Shown: one piece after another, positions 1 through 7,026 of the stretch
Position numbering within the stretch: the first letter of the stretch is position 1
Layout: each line of letters begins with the position of its first letter
DNA from: Cellvibrionales bacterium UBA2618
GTDB lineage: Bacteria > Pseudomonadota > Gammaproteobacteria > Pseudomonadales > Porticoccaceae
Assembly (NCBI GenBank): GCA_002339165.1
Contig: DDJS01000064.1
Location: 17,887-26,785, forward strand
Direction: 5' to 3'
DNA length: 8,899 nt
Notes under the pieces: model-generated
The model's input: the letters and a program-made list of their open reading frames with translations, nothing else
Databases searched by the model: none
What the model was told of the DNA's origin: nothing
Made by a program: the position numbers and the translations under genes

Positions 1-61
1 AAATTCTCTAGAGAGTAGTGGCAGATCAAAGAGCTTGCTCGTTAAACGCGCCTTAGAGTCG

Positions 62-1120
62 CTAGTCGCGTTTAAATTGCATCATTCGATCGAGTGCTAC
101 CATTGCCTTACCGGCGATTATCGGATCGACAAATACCTCATTGCTCGACTGTTCCAAACAGTCGAGTAGCGTCTCCAATCGATTCATAGCCATCCAAGGA
201 CAGTTGGCACAACTGCGGCAGGTCGCTCCACTGCCCCCTGTCGGCGCTATCAAGAGCTCTTTATCAGGCACCGATTGACGCATTTTATAAAAAATCCCCT
301 GATCGGTTGCGACGATCATCTGCTGATTGGGCAACGCGCGCGCCGCCGCAATCAACTGCGATGTCGAACCTACGATGGTGGCCACTTCCACTACCGCCCG
401 CGGCGATTCAGGATGCACCAAAACCGCTGCGTCTGGATAGACCTGCAGTAAATCGAGAATACCCTGGGCCTTGAATTCTTCGTGCACGATACAGCTGCCA
501 TCCCACAGCAACATGTCCGCGCCGGTGCGCTGTTGAACGTAGCCGCCGAGATACTTATCCGGTGCCCAAAGAATTTTTTCGCCCAGTGAATCCAGATGGT
601 CAACCACATCAACAGCAATACTCGAAGTGACGACCCAATCTGCCCGCGCTTTGACCGCAGCCGATGTATTTGCATAAACCACCACCGTTCTATCGGGATG
701 TTGGTCACAAAAATCGTTAAATTCGTCTATTTGGCAACCGATGTCGAGTGAACACGTCGCTTCGAGCGACGGCATTAATACCCGCTTTTCTGGCGTCAAG
801 ATTTTTGCTGTCTCACCCATAAATGCAACGCCCGCCACGATCAGCGTCTGCGCATCGCTATTCTTGCCGAATCGCGCCATTTCCAACGAATCCGACACCA
901 CGCCACCAGACTCCTCGGCTAATTCCTGAATACTGGGATCAGTGTAATAGTGAGCAATAATCGTTGCATTTTGTTCACTTAACCGAGCTTTGATTTGTTC
1001 TTTGATGTCACTCTGGTCGTGATTTACCGCTATTGGAATCGCCGGCGCACGGTTGAGGTGCTCCTGCACTAGCGCGCGGGGGTCACGGCTATAAGAAGAA
1101 TTGTCCCGCTGCGCACTCAC
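62..1120 (-). CDS. nadA: Quinolinate synthase NadA (iron-sulfur enzyme of NAD synthesis)
   Basis: Condenses iminoaspartate (made by NadB) with dihydroxyacetone phosphate to quinolinate, the committed step of de novo NAD synthesis in the cytoplasm. The protein matches gammaproteobacterial NadA along its whole length: the AHYYTDP segment (residues 56-62), SDSLEMARFG, VVYANTSAAVKARADWVVTS, HPESP, VGSTSQ and the C-terminal CRSCANCPWMAMN. The three expected [4Fe-4S] ligands are Cys123, Cys210 and Cys307, and the extra pair Cys301/Cys304, which can form a redox disulfide in E. coli, is kept. The start is uncertain. I chose GTG at 1120 (352 aa), with GGAG 12 bases upstream and an N-terminus like that of Pseudomonas. 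An in-frame TTG at 1138 would add six residues but lacks a clear ribosome binding site. There is no ATG start. It lies 54 bases downstream of a small membrane-protein gene on the same strand. NadB and NadC are not in the window. Function is near certain. Confidence 0.97.
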   Translation of the reverse strand: MSAQRDNSSYSRDPRALVQEHLNRAPAIPIAVNHDQSDIKEQIKARLSEQNATIIAHYYTDPSIQELAEESGGVVSDSLEMARFGKNSDAQTLIVAGVAFMGETAKILTPEKRVLMPSLEATCSLDIGCQIDEFNDFCDQHPDRTVVVYANTSAAVKARADWVVTSSIAVDVVDHLDSLGEKILWAPDKYLGGYVQQRTGADMLLWDGSCIVHEEFKAQGILDLLQVYPDAAVLVHPESPRAVVEVATIVGSTSQLIAAARALPNQQMIVATDQGIFYKMRQSVPDKELLIAPTGGSGATCRSCANCPWMAMNRLETLLDCLEQSSNEVFVDPIIAGKAMVALDRMMQFKRD

Positions 1121-1174
1121 TGACTTTTCATACTCCAAAGTGCTTTGATGTTACACCGATCATAATTAACGTGG

Positions 1175-1312
1175 TTAGAGTGTCGACAAGATGTAAACAA
1201 AGGCACCAACGGCGATCAAGAGTACTGCAACGGCGGCCATTGCATCGACGCGACCGTCGTCATCGGCTTGCGAGTCAGGCGCCTCAGTGTTCGATTTACT
1301 GTCTTGTGCCAC
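1175..1312 (-). CDS. Small acidic single-helix membrane protein, unknown function
   Basis: A 45-residue protein I do not recognise. Residues 1-23 are hydrophilic and strongly acidic (EAPDSQADDDGRVD). Residues 24-43 form one hydrophobic helix (AMAAVAVLLIAVGAFVYIL), and the protein ends directly after it with STL. It would be an inner-membrane protein with a short charged tail. The GTG start at 1312 is supported by a very good AGGAGAG ribosome binding site with a 5-base spacer. The reading frame is open further upstream (to 1417), but the added residues have no protein character, so the short form is preferred. It reads toward nadA (54-base gap to the chosen start) and is divergent from cysI, so it may be co-transcribed with nadA. 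No function can be inferred. It could also be a leader peptide, although the acidic tail plus helix looks like a real small protein. Confidence 0.7.
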   Translation of the reverse strand: MAQDSKSNTEAPDSQADDDGRVDAMAAVAVLLIAVGAFVYILSTL

Positions 1313-1317
1313 CGTAT

Positions 1318-1324
1318 CTCTCCT
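1318..1324 (-). promoter_or_regulatory. Strong ribosome binding site deciding the small gene's GTG start
   Basis: The minus strand reads AGGAGAG, then 5 bases, then GTG at 1312. This near-perfect Shine-Dalgarno match sits inside the longer open frame and is the main reason for calling the 45-aa form. Confidence 0.7.
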
Positions 1325-1390
1325 ACTATTGCAAAACGGCATAGTACCAATACTTAAAACTGCTGTCGCCTCTTTTAACAACCTCTGCGG

Positions 1391-1430
1391 TACCCCAATG
1401 TGTACCCCTACGATCACTCAGTGGATCACT
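1391..1430. repeat. Paired short direct repeats in the divergent region, possible operator
   Basis: TACCCC occurs at 1391-1396 and again at 1403-1408. GATCACT occurs at 1412-1418 and again at 1424-1430. Both pairs have the same 12-base offset. The second pair is also part of an inverted repeat, GATCACT-C-AGT-G-GATC (1412-1427), whose core CACTCAGTG is a perfect palindrome. The cluster lies between the small gene/nadA unit and cysI, just upstream of a possible cysI promoter, so a transcription-factor site is conceivable. I cannot match it to a known regulator consensus. Confidence 0.3.
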
Positions 1431-1436
1431 TAGAAT

Positions 1437-1466
1437 TTACCAAGTATTCCATTTCGGCATTACTAT
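1437..1466 (+). promoter_or_regulatory. Possible sigma70-like promoter for cysI
   Basis: TTACCA (1437-1442) and TACTAT (1461-1466) are separated by 18 bases, each matching four of six consensus positions, in an AT-rich stretch (TATATAGATAAAAAAC follows). Transcription from here would give a leader of roughly 120 bases before cysI. This is pattern matching only. Confidence 0.25.
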
Positions 1467-1524
1467 ATAGATAAAAAACAATTCAACCATATCCTCATAA
1501 CCGCTATGATCGACGGCGGGATTG

Positions 1525-1560
1525 CTAGGCTTGCCAACTCGGCAGGATAAATGTTCCTAG
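1525..1560 (+). promoter_or_regulatory. Nested inverted repeat in the cysI leader
   Basis: An outer pair CTAGG (1525-1529) and CCTAG (1556-1560) encloses an inner hairpin TGCC-aactc-GGCA (1532-1544). It ends 31 bases before the cysI ATG. It could fold in the leader RNA or be a protein site. It has no T-tract, so it is not an intrinsic terminator, and it fits no riboswitch I know. Confidence 0.25.
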
Positions 1561-1591
1561 CACATCAACCGTCCTTGGCGAACTCTACAGC

Positions 1592-3256
1592 ATGTATATT
1601 TACGATTATTACGACCACAATTTGATCCGCGAACGGGTCGCCCAGTACCGCAGTCAAGTGACGCGGTACCTCGACGGGCAACTCTCGGAAGAAGAGTTTT
1701 TACCAATTCGCCTGCAAAATGGACTTTATATCCAACGCTTGGCGCCGATGTTAAGAATCGCGGTGCCCTACGGACTGCTATCATCGAAGCAATTACGCAA
1801 GCTCGCCGAAATTTCGCGACTTTATGACAAGGGTTATGTGCACTTTACAACGCGTCAAAATATTCAATTAAACTGGCCTCGGCTGGAGGATACACCAGAC
1901 ATATTAGAGCACCTTGCTTCGGTAGAAATGCATGCGATTCAGACCAGCGGCAACTGCATTCGCAACACCACCACCGATCAATATTCTGGTGTATCGTGCG
2001 ACGAAATAGAAGACCCTCGGCCATGGTGTGAAATTATTCGACAGTGGTCAACACTGCATCCAGAGTTCGCCTTTTTGCCGCGCAAATTCAAGATAGCCGT
2101 CTGTGGTTCCACCGAGGATAGAGCAGCATTTCTTCTTCACGATATTGGCGTGCAATTAAAAACCAACGAAAGCGGCGAATTGGGTTTTGAAATTTTCGTC
2201 GGCGGCGGTCTAGGCCGCACGCCCATGATTGGCGCTTCGATTAAAAAGTTTTTACCAAAAAAGCACCTTTTAACCTATCTAGATAGTATATTACGAATCT
2301 ACAATCGTTACGGAAACCGTCAGAATAAATACAAGGCGCGAATTAAAATTTTGGTCAAAGCATGGACACCCGAAGTCTTTGCACAGCGCGTTGAAGACGA
2401 ATGGCAGCATCTCAAGGAGGGCCCAGCCACCCTGACCGAGCGTGAGATCGAGCGGGTTAAAACGTTTTTCTCTGATCCCGGCTACAGCGTCGTTGACGAC
2501 GAAGCCGCCAACCATGAACTCGACCGTTTGAGCGCGCAGCACCGGAGCTTTTCTCGCTGGCTGGATCGCAACGTAATCGACCAAAAGCAGCGGGGGTATG
2601 CGGCAGTAACACTGTCTTTGAAGCCGATGGGGGTTCCGCCTGGCGATGTTACCGATAGTCAACTTGAGGCCATCGCCGACTTGGCTGAGCAATTTGGTAA
2701 GTCGGAAATAAGATCGACACACAACCAAAACGTAGTCCTCACCGATGTGCTCAAAGCAGACCTATTTGACCTCTGGCAAGCACTTAAAAAATACGGCATG
2801 GCGACACCTAATATCGGCACGCTAACGGATATTATTTGTTGTCCCGGTGGCGACTACTGCTCCTTAGCGAATGCCAAATCGATCCCCGTAGCGGAAGCTA
2901 TCCAGCGTAAATTTGATGACCTTGATTACGTCCATGACCTCGGTGACATAGAACTTAATATATCGGGTTGCATGAATGCCTGTGGTCATCACCATGTCGG
3001 TCACATTGGCATATTGGGTGTCGATAAAAAAGGCGAGGAGTGGTATCAAATTCAACTGGGTGGAAGTGCCAGCAAGAGCGCCTCTTTGGGTAAAGTTCTC
3101 GGCCCATCTCTCGCACGTGGAGCGGTCACCGATGGTATTGAGAGCCTGCTCGATGTCTACGTGGAAAATCGACAGCTAGACGAATCCTTTTTAGCCACCT
3201 ATAGGCGTATAGGCATCGAAAAATTTAAGGAGCGAGTATATGGCTCTGGTGCTTAA
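1592..3256 (+). CDS. cysI: Sulfite reductase, siroheme/[4Fe-4S] subunit (CysI, Pseudomonas type)
   Basis: Reduces sulfite to sulfide with six electrons in assimilatory sulfate reduction (cytoplasm). The 554-aa protein resembles Pseudomonas CysI from the first residues (MYIYDYYD, then RLQNGLYIQRLAPMLR). It shows the repeated nitrite/sulfite reductase layout: a first ferredoxin-like half domain (about 45-110), a siroheme/Fe-S domain with HFTTRQNIQ (Arg88), SGNCIRNTTTDQ (Arg124) and RKFKIAV (Arg164, Lys165, Lys167), then a second half domain (about 335-405). The cluster ligands are Cys417 and Cys423 in CCPGGDYC, and Cys460 and Cys464 in SGCMNACGHHH. No flavin domain is present and no cysJ is nearby, so electrons probably come from a ferredoxin or another reductase. 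Nitrite reductases share this fold, but the overlapping DUF934 gene favours sulfite. The ATG at 1592 has no clear ribosome binding site, but its N-terminus fits relatives. Confidence 0.93.
   Translation: MYIYDYYDHNLIRERVAQYRSQVTRYLDGQLSEEEFLPIRLQNGLYIQRLAPMLRIAVPYGLLSSKQLRKLAEISRLYDKGYVHFTTRQNIQLNWPRLEDTPDILEHLASVEMHAIQTSGNCIRNTTTDQYSGVSCDEIEDPRPWCEIIRQWSTLHPEFAFLPRKFKIAVCGSTEDRAAFLLHDIGVQLKTNESGELGFEIFVGGGLGRTPMIGASIKKFLPKKHLLTYLDSILRIYNRYGNRQNKYKARIKILVKAWTPEVFAQRVEDEWQHLKEGPATLTEREIERVKTFFSDPGYSVVDDEAANHELDRLSAQHRSFSRWLDRNVIDQKQRGYAAVTLSLKPMGVPPGDVTDSQLEAIADLAEQFGKSEIRSTHNQNVVLTDVLKADLFDLWQALKKYGMATPNIGTLTDIICCPGGDYCSLANAKSIPVAEAIQRKFDDLDYVHDLGDIELNISGCMNACGHHHVGHIGILGVDKKGEEWYQIQLGGSASKSASLGKVLGPSLARGAVTDGIESLLDVYVENRQLDESFLATYRRIGIEKFKERVYGSGA
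3227..3232 (+). promoter_or_regulatory. Ribosome binding site of the DUF934 gene, inside cysI
   Basis: AAGGAG lies 7 bases before the ATG at 3240, within the last codons of cysI. It fixes the start and implies translational coupling between the two genes. Confidence 0.75.
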
Positions 3257-3749
3257 AAACGGTATTGCGGTCGAGGATAATTGGCATATTATCTACACTT
3301 GCGACGAGCCTGTGCCAAACGATTTTTATGTTTTACCTCTGGCCATGTGGCAACAACAATTCGAGACGCATGGCACCTCTGACGGCTCGCATGGGTTTTG
3401 GATTAACTCCGATGAAGACATCGCGGATTTTTCCGCGATCCAGTGTTCCAAGGCTTTGTGTGCTGAGTCTATTATTGCCATAAAATTCTCCAACTTCACC
3501 GATGGCAGAGGTTTTTCAACCGCACGACTGCTGCGCGAACGCTACCACTATCAAGGCGAACTCCGCGCCTTTGGTCATATCATTCGTGACCAACTATTTA
3601 TGCTGCAACGTTGCGGCTTCGATGCATTCGTCCTGCCGGAGCACGACAACCTGCAATCTGCGAGCACCGCACTGAATGATTTTACCAACGCCTATCAAGT
3701 CGCCGTCGATCAACCCGTACCACTGTTTCGACGGCGTGACTTGAACTAG
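3240..3749 (+). CDS. DUF934 family protein, accessory to sulfite reduction
   Basis: This 169-aa soluble protein carries the family signature in its second half: FTDGRGFSTARLLRERY (86-102), followed by GELRAFGHIIRDQLFMLQRCGFDAF (106-130). The family is known for standing next to cysI (and often cysH) in proteobacteria, and is annotated as an oxidoreductase or accessory protein of sulfite reduction. Its molecular role is not established. The start overlaps the end of cysI by 17 bases and has a strong AAGGAG site, so it is surely in the same transcript. Cys21, Cys69, Cys74 and Cys125 are present, but no cofactor motif is obvious. The usual next gene, cysH, does not follow. A partner or electron-transfer role with CysI is inferred from the context. 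Confidence 0.9.
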   Translation: MALVLKNGIAVEDNWHIIYTCDEPVPNDFYVLPLAMWQQQFETHGTSDGSHGFWINSDEDIADFSAIQCSKALCAESIIAIKFSNFTDGRGFSTARLLRERYHYQGELRAFGHIIRDQLFMLQRCGFDAFVLPEHDNLQSASTALNDFTNAYQVAVDQPVPLFRRRDLN

Positions 3750-3853
3750 TCGACAATCGCACGAATGACGGCTGGCGAAGACACTCGTTTTGTCATACCA
3801 TCTGTGGATCCCTGAGTACCTAGGCCACTTCTTACTCCCTGCGATACGCGTTT

Positions 3854-5020
3854 ATGCACGACCACCTGATCCAACTTTTTTTTCTTATCTTCAGTGGCGC
3901 AGCAGTGTTCGCATCGCTCGCACTGTTCGGACGACAACCTCTATTAGTGGCATACATAGCGCTTGGCGCGGTGATAGGACCTCATGGGATTGGCTGGGTT
4001 ACCGATGTCACAACCATCTCGCAAATTGCTGAAATTGGTATTATATTTTTGCTGTTTTTGCTCGGCCTCGACATGCAACCGCAAACCCTATTTAGAGTAT
4101 TGCGAAAGGTTACCCACGTGACGCTGATAAGCTCGCTATTATTTGGCTGCATGGGATTTGTTGTGGGTAAGGCGTTTGGATACACCCCAACTGAAAGCAT
4201 TATTATCGGTATTGCTACGATCTTTTCCAGTACCATCATCGGCATTAAGTTACTGCCAACCACCGCACTGCACCATAAACATTCGGGTGATTTGATGGTC
4301 GGTATGCTCTTAATGCAAGATTTTATAGCCATCTTTGTATTGATGTTCTTGAGCGCCGGTGAGTCCGGAAGTCCCGACCTACTGCAACTAGGCCGCAGTT
4401 TCTTGGCACTACCGGTGTTGGTGGGATTTTCTGTATTGATGGTTCGCATCGTCTTACTACCACTATTTGCGCGCTTCGATCGGATCGGAGAATATGTTTT
4501 TTTACTCGCTATTGGTTGGTGTTTGGGAATTTCCGAGGCCGCAGCCAGCCTCGGTCTATCGAGAGAGATAGGTGCATTTGTCGGTGGCATCTCGATTGCC
4601 ACCTGCCCCTTTTCTCAATATATCGCGCTGAACTTAAAGCCGCTGCGAGACTTCTTTCTCATATTGTTCTTTTTCTCGCTCGGTAGTAGCTTTGATATTG
4701 CGCTGATCCCCGAGATTGCTGCCGGGGCGCTGCTACTTGCTGCACTGGTCTTAGCTGTCAAACCCATTACCTACCACTATCTATTGCGCTCGCAGAGTGA
4801 AACAGGCAGTCTGGCATGGGATATTGGCTTTCGACTCGGGCAAAACAGCGAGTTTTCGTTACTGATTGCCTACGTTGCCTTCAATGCCTCCATGATCGGC
4901 AACATTGCATCCCATCTTATACAAGGAGCGGCGATACTGACCTTCCTGATTTCTAGCTACCTGGTGGTATTCAACTTCCCCACCCCGATTGCCACCAACG
5001 AAAAGCTCCGCCGCGATTAA
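3854..5020 (+). CDS. CPA2-family (Kef-like) monovalent cation:proton antiporter, membrane domain only
   Basis: A 388-aa protein that is hydrophobic over nearly its whole length, with about 11-13 predicted helices. Family marks are GAVIGPHGIG (38-47), IGIIFLLFLLGLDM (61-74), the mid-membrane SSTIIG (125-130), LLMQDF with the Gln155-Asp156 pair typical of KefB/KefC-like carriers, GLSREIGAFVGGISIA (234-249) and PLRDFFLILFFFSLG (263-277). It exchanges K+ or Na+ for protons across the inner membrane; the ion cannot be told from sequence. The protein ends after the membrane domain, with no TrkA-N/RCK NAD-binding domain such as full-length Kef (about 600 aa) carries, so the usual nucleotide/glutathione gating is missing here. 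The ATG is the first possible start after an in-frame stop at 3821 and has a poor ribosome binding site. It lies 104 bases after the DUF934 gene. A run of eight T (3876-3883) occurs at codons 8-10. Confidence 0.88.
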   Translation: MHDHLIQLFFLIFSGAAVFASLALFGRQPLLVAYIALGAVIGPHGIGWVTDVTTISQIAEIGIIFLLFLLGLDMQPQTLFRVLRKVTHVTLISSLLFGCMGFVVGKAFGYTPTESIIIGIATIFSSTIIGIKLLPTTALHHKHSGDLMVGMLLMQDFIAIFVLMFLSAGESGSPDLLQLGRSFLALPVLVGFSVLMVRIVLLPLFARFDRIGEYVFLLAIGWCLGISEAAASLGLSREIGAFVGGISIATCPFSQYIALNLKPLRDFFLILFFFSLGSSFDIALIPEIAAGALLLAALVLAVKPITYHYLLRSQSETGSLAWDIGFRLGQNSEFSLLIAYVAFNASMIGNIASHLIQGAAILTFLISSYLVVFNFPTPIATNEKLRRD

Positions 5021-5045
5021 TACGCGCAACGCTGTCGGGTCATGT

Positions 5046-6110
5046 TCAAAGTAATTTGTGGCTAGCGCGCGTCAACCGCTGCCACCATTTTAACAAGATT
5101 CTATCGACGCTGGTTTCAGCCGCAATACCGAAGCGTTCAGCCAACGATTTCTTTAAAACATAGTTAATTTCGAATACGTCAGCACTGCCAACACACTCGA
5201 CTAGATACTCATCGCTGGTTTGCAGGTCATCTACCAATGCCACCTCTAACGCCCGACTGCCGTACCAAACCTCTCCAGTAGCGACCTGAACTACGTCCAC
5301 CGCAGGCCTGCGCTCGGTGACGTAATCTTTAAATAACTGGTGGGTTTCCTCCAGTTCCTGAACAAACTTTTCTCTGCCCGCCTCGGTATTTTCGCCAAAT
5401 ACCGTCAGAGTGCGCTTGTACTCTCCAGCGGTCAATAATTCAAAGTCGATTTGGTTTTTCTTTAACACCCGGTTGAAATTAGGTAACTGCGCGATCACGC
5501 CGATGGAGCCCAACACCGCAAAGGGCGCCGCCAATATACGGTCGGCTACACAGGCCATCATGTAACCACCACTGGCGGCGACTTTATCGACACAAACTGT
5601 GAGTGGGATTTTTTTCTTACGCAGCCGATCCAGTTGGCTGGCGGCGAGACCATAGCTATGAACCATACCCCCAGCACTTTCCAATTTCAGCACCACTTCG
5701 TCGGATTCGGTCGCTTGAGATAACACAGCGGTTATCTCCTCGCGCAAATGCTCGACGGCTGAGGCGCTGATATTGCCGTCAAAATTGAGGACGTAGACAC
5801 GGCGCCGCGAGGCATCTTCGGTGGTATTTTGCTTAGCGGCTTTTTTGTCGGCTTTGTGTTTTTCTTTTCTCGCCTCATCGAGCACTTTGATTTGCACTTT
5901 TTGCTCAGCTTCGTTGAGCGTCGCCAGCATCACCGACTCGCGCATATCATCGTATTGCTCGTTCAAACGGATGATTTCTAAAAAGCCCTTGGCTCCAGAG
6001 CCCGATTGCTTATCCCTCGCGGCGGCCAACATCACAACCACAGCGATAATCGACAATGCCACGGTGATTAACTTAACGGTAAACAACCCGTAATCGTAAA
6101 GAAACTCCAA
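5046..6110 (-). CDS. sohB: SohB-like inner-membrane serine protease (peptidase family S49)
   Basis: A membrane-anchored relative of signal peptide peptidase SppA, thought to degrade peptides or proteins at the inner membrane. The 354-aa length equals that of E. coli SohB (about 349). An N-terminal helix lies at about 9-31. A highly charged, Lys/Glu-rich stretch (about 65-95) may be coiled coil. The S49 domain follows, with ESAGGMVHSYGLAASQL (144-160), the catalytic Ser180 in KVAASGGYMMACVAD, GSIGVIAQLPNFNR (201-214) and the catalytic Lys232 in TAGEYKRTLT. The start is TTG at 6110: the resulting MEFLYDYGLF aligns with MELLSEYGLF of E. coli, and GGGAG stands 6 bases upstream. It follows nudC on the same strand after about 75 bases, probably in one transcript, and converges with the antiporter gene across 25 bases. 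Confidence 0.95.
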   Translation of the reverse strand: MEFLYDYGLFTVKLITVALSIIAVVVMLAAARDKQSGSGAKGFLEIIRLNEQYDDMRESVMLATLNEAEQKVQIKVLDEARKEKHKADKKAAKQNTTEDASRRRVYVLNFDGNISASAVEHLREEITAVLSQATESDEVVLKLESAGGMVHSYGLAASQLDRLRKKKIPLTVCVDKVAASGGYMMACVADRILAAPFAVLGSIGVIAQLPNFNRVLKKNQIDFELLTAGEYKRTLTVFGENTEAGREKFVQELEETHQLFKDYVTERRPAVDVVQVATGEVWYGSRALEVALVDDLQTSDEYLVECVGSADVFEINYVLKKSLAERFGIAAETSVDRILLKWWQRLTRASHKLL

Positions 6111-6116
6111 AATATA

Positions 6117-6121
6117 CTCCC
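6117..6121 (-). promoter_or_regulatory. Ribosome binding site for the TTG start of sohB
   Basis: GGGAG on the minus strand is followed by 6 bases and then TTG at 6110. Together with the N-terminal alignment to E. coli SohB it settles the non-ATG start. Confidence 0.75.
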
Positions 6122-6185
6122 AATGAATGAACTAAAGTTACATGGCGGTCCCCGACTGCCTAGCACCAAAGCTATACGCTTGATC

Positions 6186-7013
6186 TCAACCGCGAACTCG
6201 GTCTACAAAGCGCTGAATTAACAAGCCTGACATGACTGTGGGCGGGGGTATGCTAGGTGGTAATTTATCATATCGCCACCACTGTGCCTGAGAAATTTCT
6301 ACGCCGTCAACTGTAATCTCCTCAGATGTCGCCTCAGCGAGAAACCCCAACATTAACTGCCCCGGAAAAGGCCAGGATTGGCTGCCGACATATTCCGGAT
6401 TACAAACGCTGACGCCCACCTCTTCGAATACCTCTCGGGTCAGTGCATCTTCGGCGCTCTCGCCTGCTTCCAAAAAACCAGCAACTGCGCTGAACAGACC
6501 CTCGGGCCAATTCGCTTGACGCGCTAAAAGGCAGGAGTCTCCGCGGGTTACAACAACGATCACGCAGGGTGAAATTCTTGGGTAATTATTTATTTCGCAG
6601 GCTTTACAGACTAGCGAATTTTCGCTTTCGCTCGGCTCCGTGGCTTGTCCACAGCGGCCGCAGAAACGGTGGTTATCTTGCCAGTCAAGTAACTGAATGG
6701 CACGACACGCCATGGCAAAGTGAGCGTCATCGCTTGCTATTAGTAAACTGCGTAAATCGCTGCAATGAATACCCTCCAAATTGGCTACTTCCGGCATCAA
6801 CTCCCAGACCTCGCAATCGAGCCCTTGCCAATGACCGATTAGCATCCTCCTTAGGCGATAGTAGTGCAACCCCTCGATCTCTGAAAATGGCAGTAAGAAG
6901 CTACCGTCACGCACCACGATAGAGCGTCCTATCACCCCAATGACAATTCTATTGGGGTTCCCGCTAGGCACTGATGTGGGGTAAAAACACTGATTAAAAA
7001 TTTCTAATTCCAA
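6186..7013 (-). CDS. nudC: NADH pyrophosphatase / NAD-RNA decapping Nudix hydrolase NudC
   Basis: Hydrolyses NAD(H) to NMN(H) plus AMP, and in E. coli removes the NAD cap from RNA 5' ends. The 275-aa protein (chosen start) has a degenerate N-terminal domain. A zinc ribbon follows with Cys118, Cys121, Cys136 and Cys139 (FCGRCGQ, CKAC), then YPRISPCVIVVV, and a full Nudix box from Gly179 (GFLEAGESAEDALTREVFEE, then VGV) with metal-binding Glu197 and Glu198. SQSWPFPGQLMLGF (211-224) corresponds to the SQPWPFPxS signature that separates NudC from other Nudix enzymes. No ATG start exists. TTG at 7013 has TAGGA 8 bases upstream and gives a length near the 257-278 aa of relatives. An in-frame TTG at 7061 (291 aa) has no clear ribosome binding site. 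It is divergent from nhaB and followed by sohB. Confidence 0.94.
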   Translation of the reverse strand: MELEIFNQCFYPTSVPSGNPNRIVIGVIGRSIVVRDGSFLLPFSEIEGLHYYRLRRMLIGHWQGLDCEVWELMPEVANLEGIHCSDLRSLLIASDDAHFAMACRAIQLLDWQDNHRFCGRCGQATEPSESENSLVCKACEINNYPRISPCVIVVVTRGDSCLLARQANWPEGLFSAVAGFLEAGESAEDALTREVFEEVGVSVCNPEYVGSQSWPFPGQLMLGFLAEATSEEITVDGVEISQAQWWRYDKLPPSIPPPTVMSGLLIQRFVDRVRG

Positions 7014-7021
7014 AGGGCTAT

Positions 7022-7026
7022 TCCTA
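7022..7026 (-). promoter_or_regulatory. Ribosome binding site supporting the shorter nudC start
   Basis: TAGGA on the minus strand is followed by 8 bases and TTG at 7013. The upstream alternative at 7061 lacks such a site, so this tips the choice of start. Confidence 0.5.

Noticed and set aside
25..45. Terminator after nadA (minus strand GAGC-AA-GCTC then TTT)
   Set aside because: A 4-bp stem with a two-base loop and only three T is too weak to call.
1313..1417. Upstream extension of the small membrane gene (an 80-aa form)
   Set aside because: The added N-terminal part has no protein-like character, while the internal GTG has a near-perfect ribosome binding site at ideal distance.
2291..2728. 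145-codon minus-strand open frame within cysI
   Set aside because: Shadow of cysI; no family resemblance and no independent ribosome binding site.
1592..3256. Assimilatory nitrite reductase (NirA) as an alternative for the CysI call
   Set aside because: The fold is shared, but the N-terminus and whole-length resemblance to Pseudomonas CysI and the overlapping DUF934 gene favour sulfite reductase.
3982..4602. 206-codon open frame on the minus strand inside the antiporter gene
   Set aside because: It is antisense to a well-recognised membrane protein. Its composition (rich in Ser, Pro, Lys and Asn) is what the complement of a hydrophobic gene gives.
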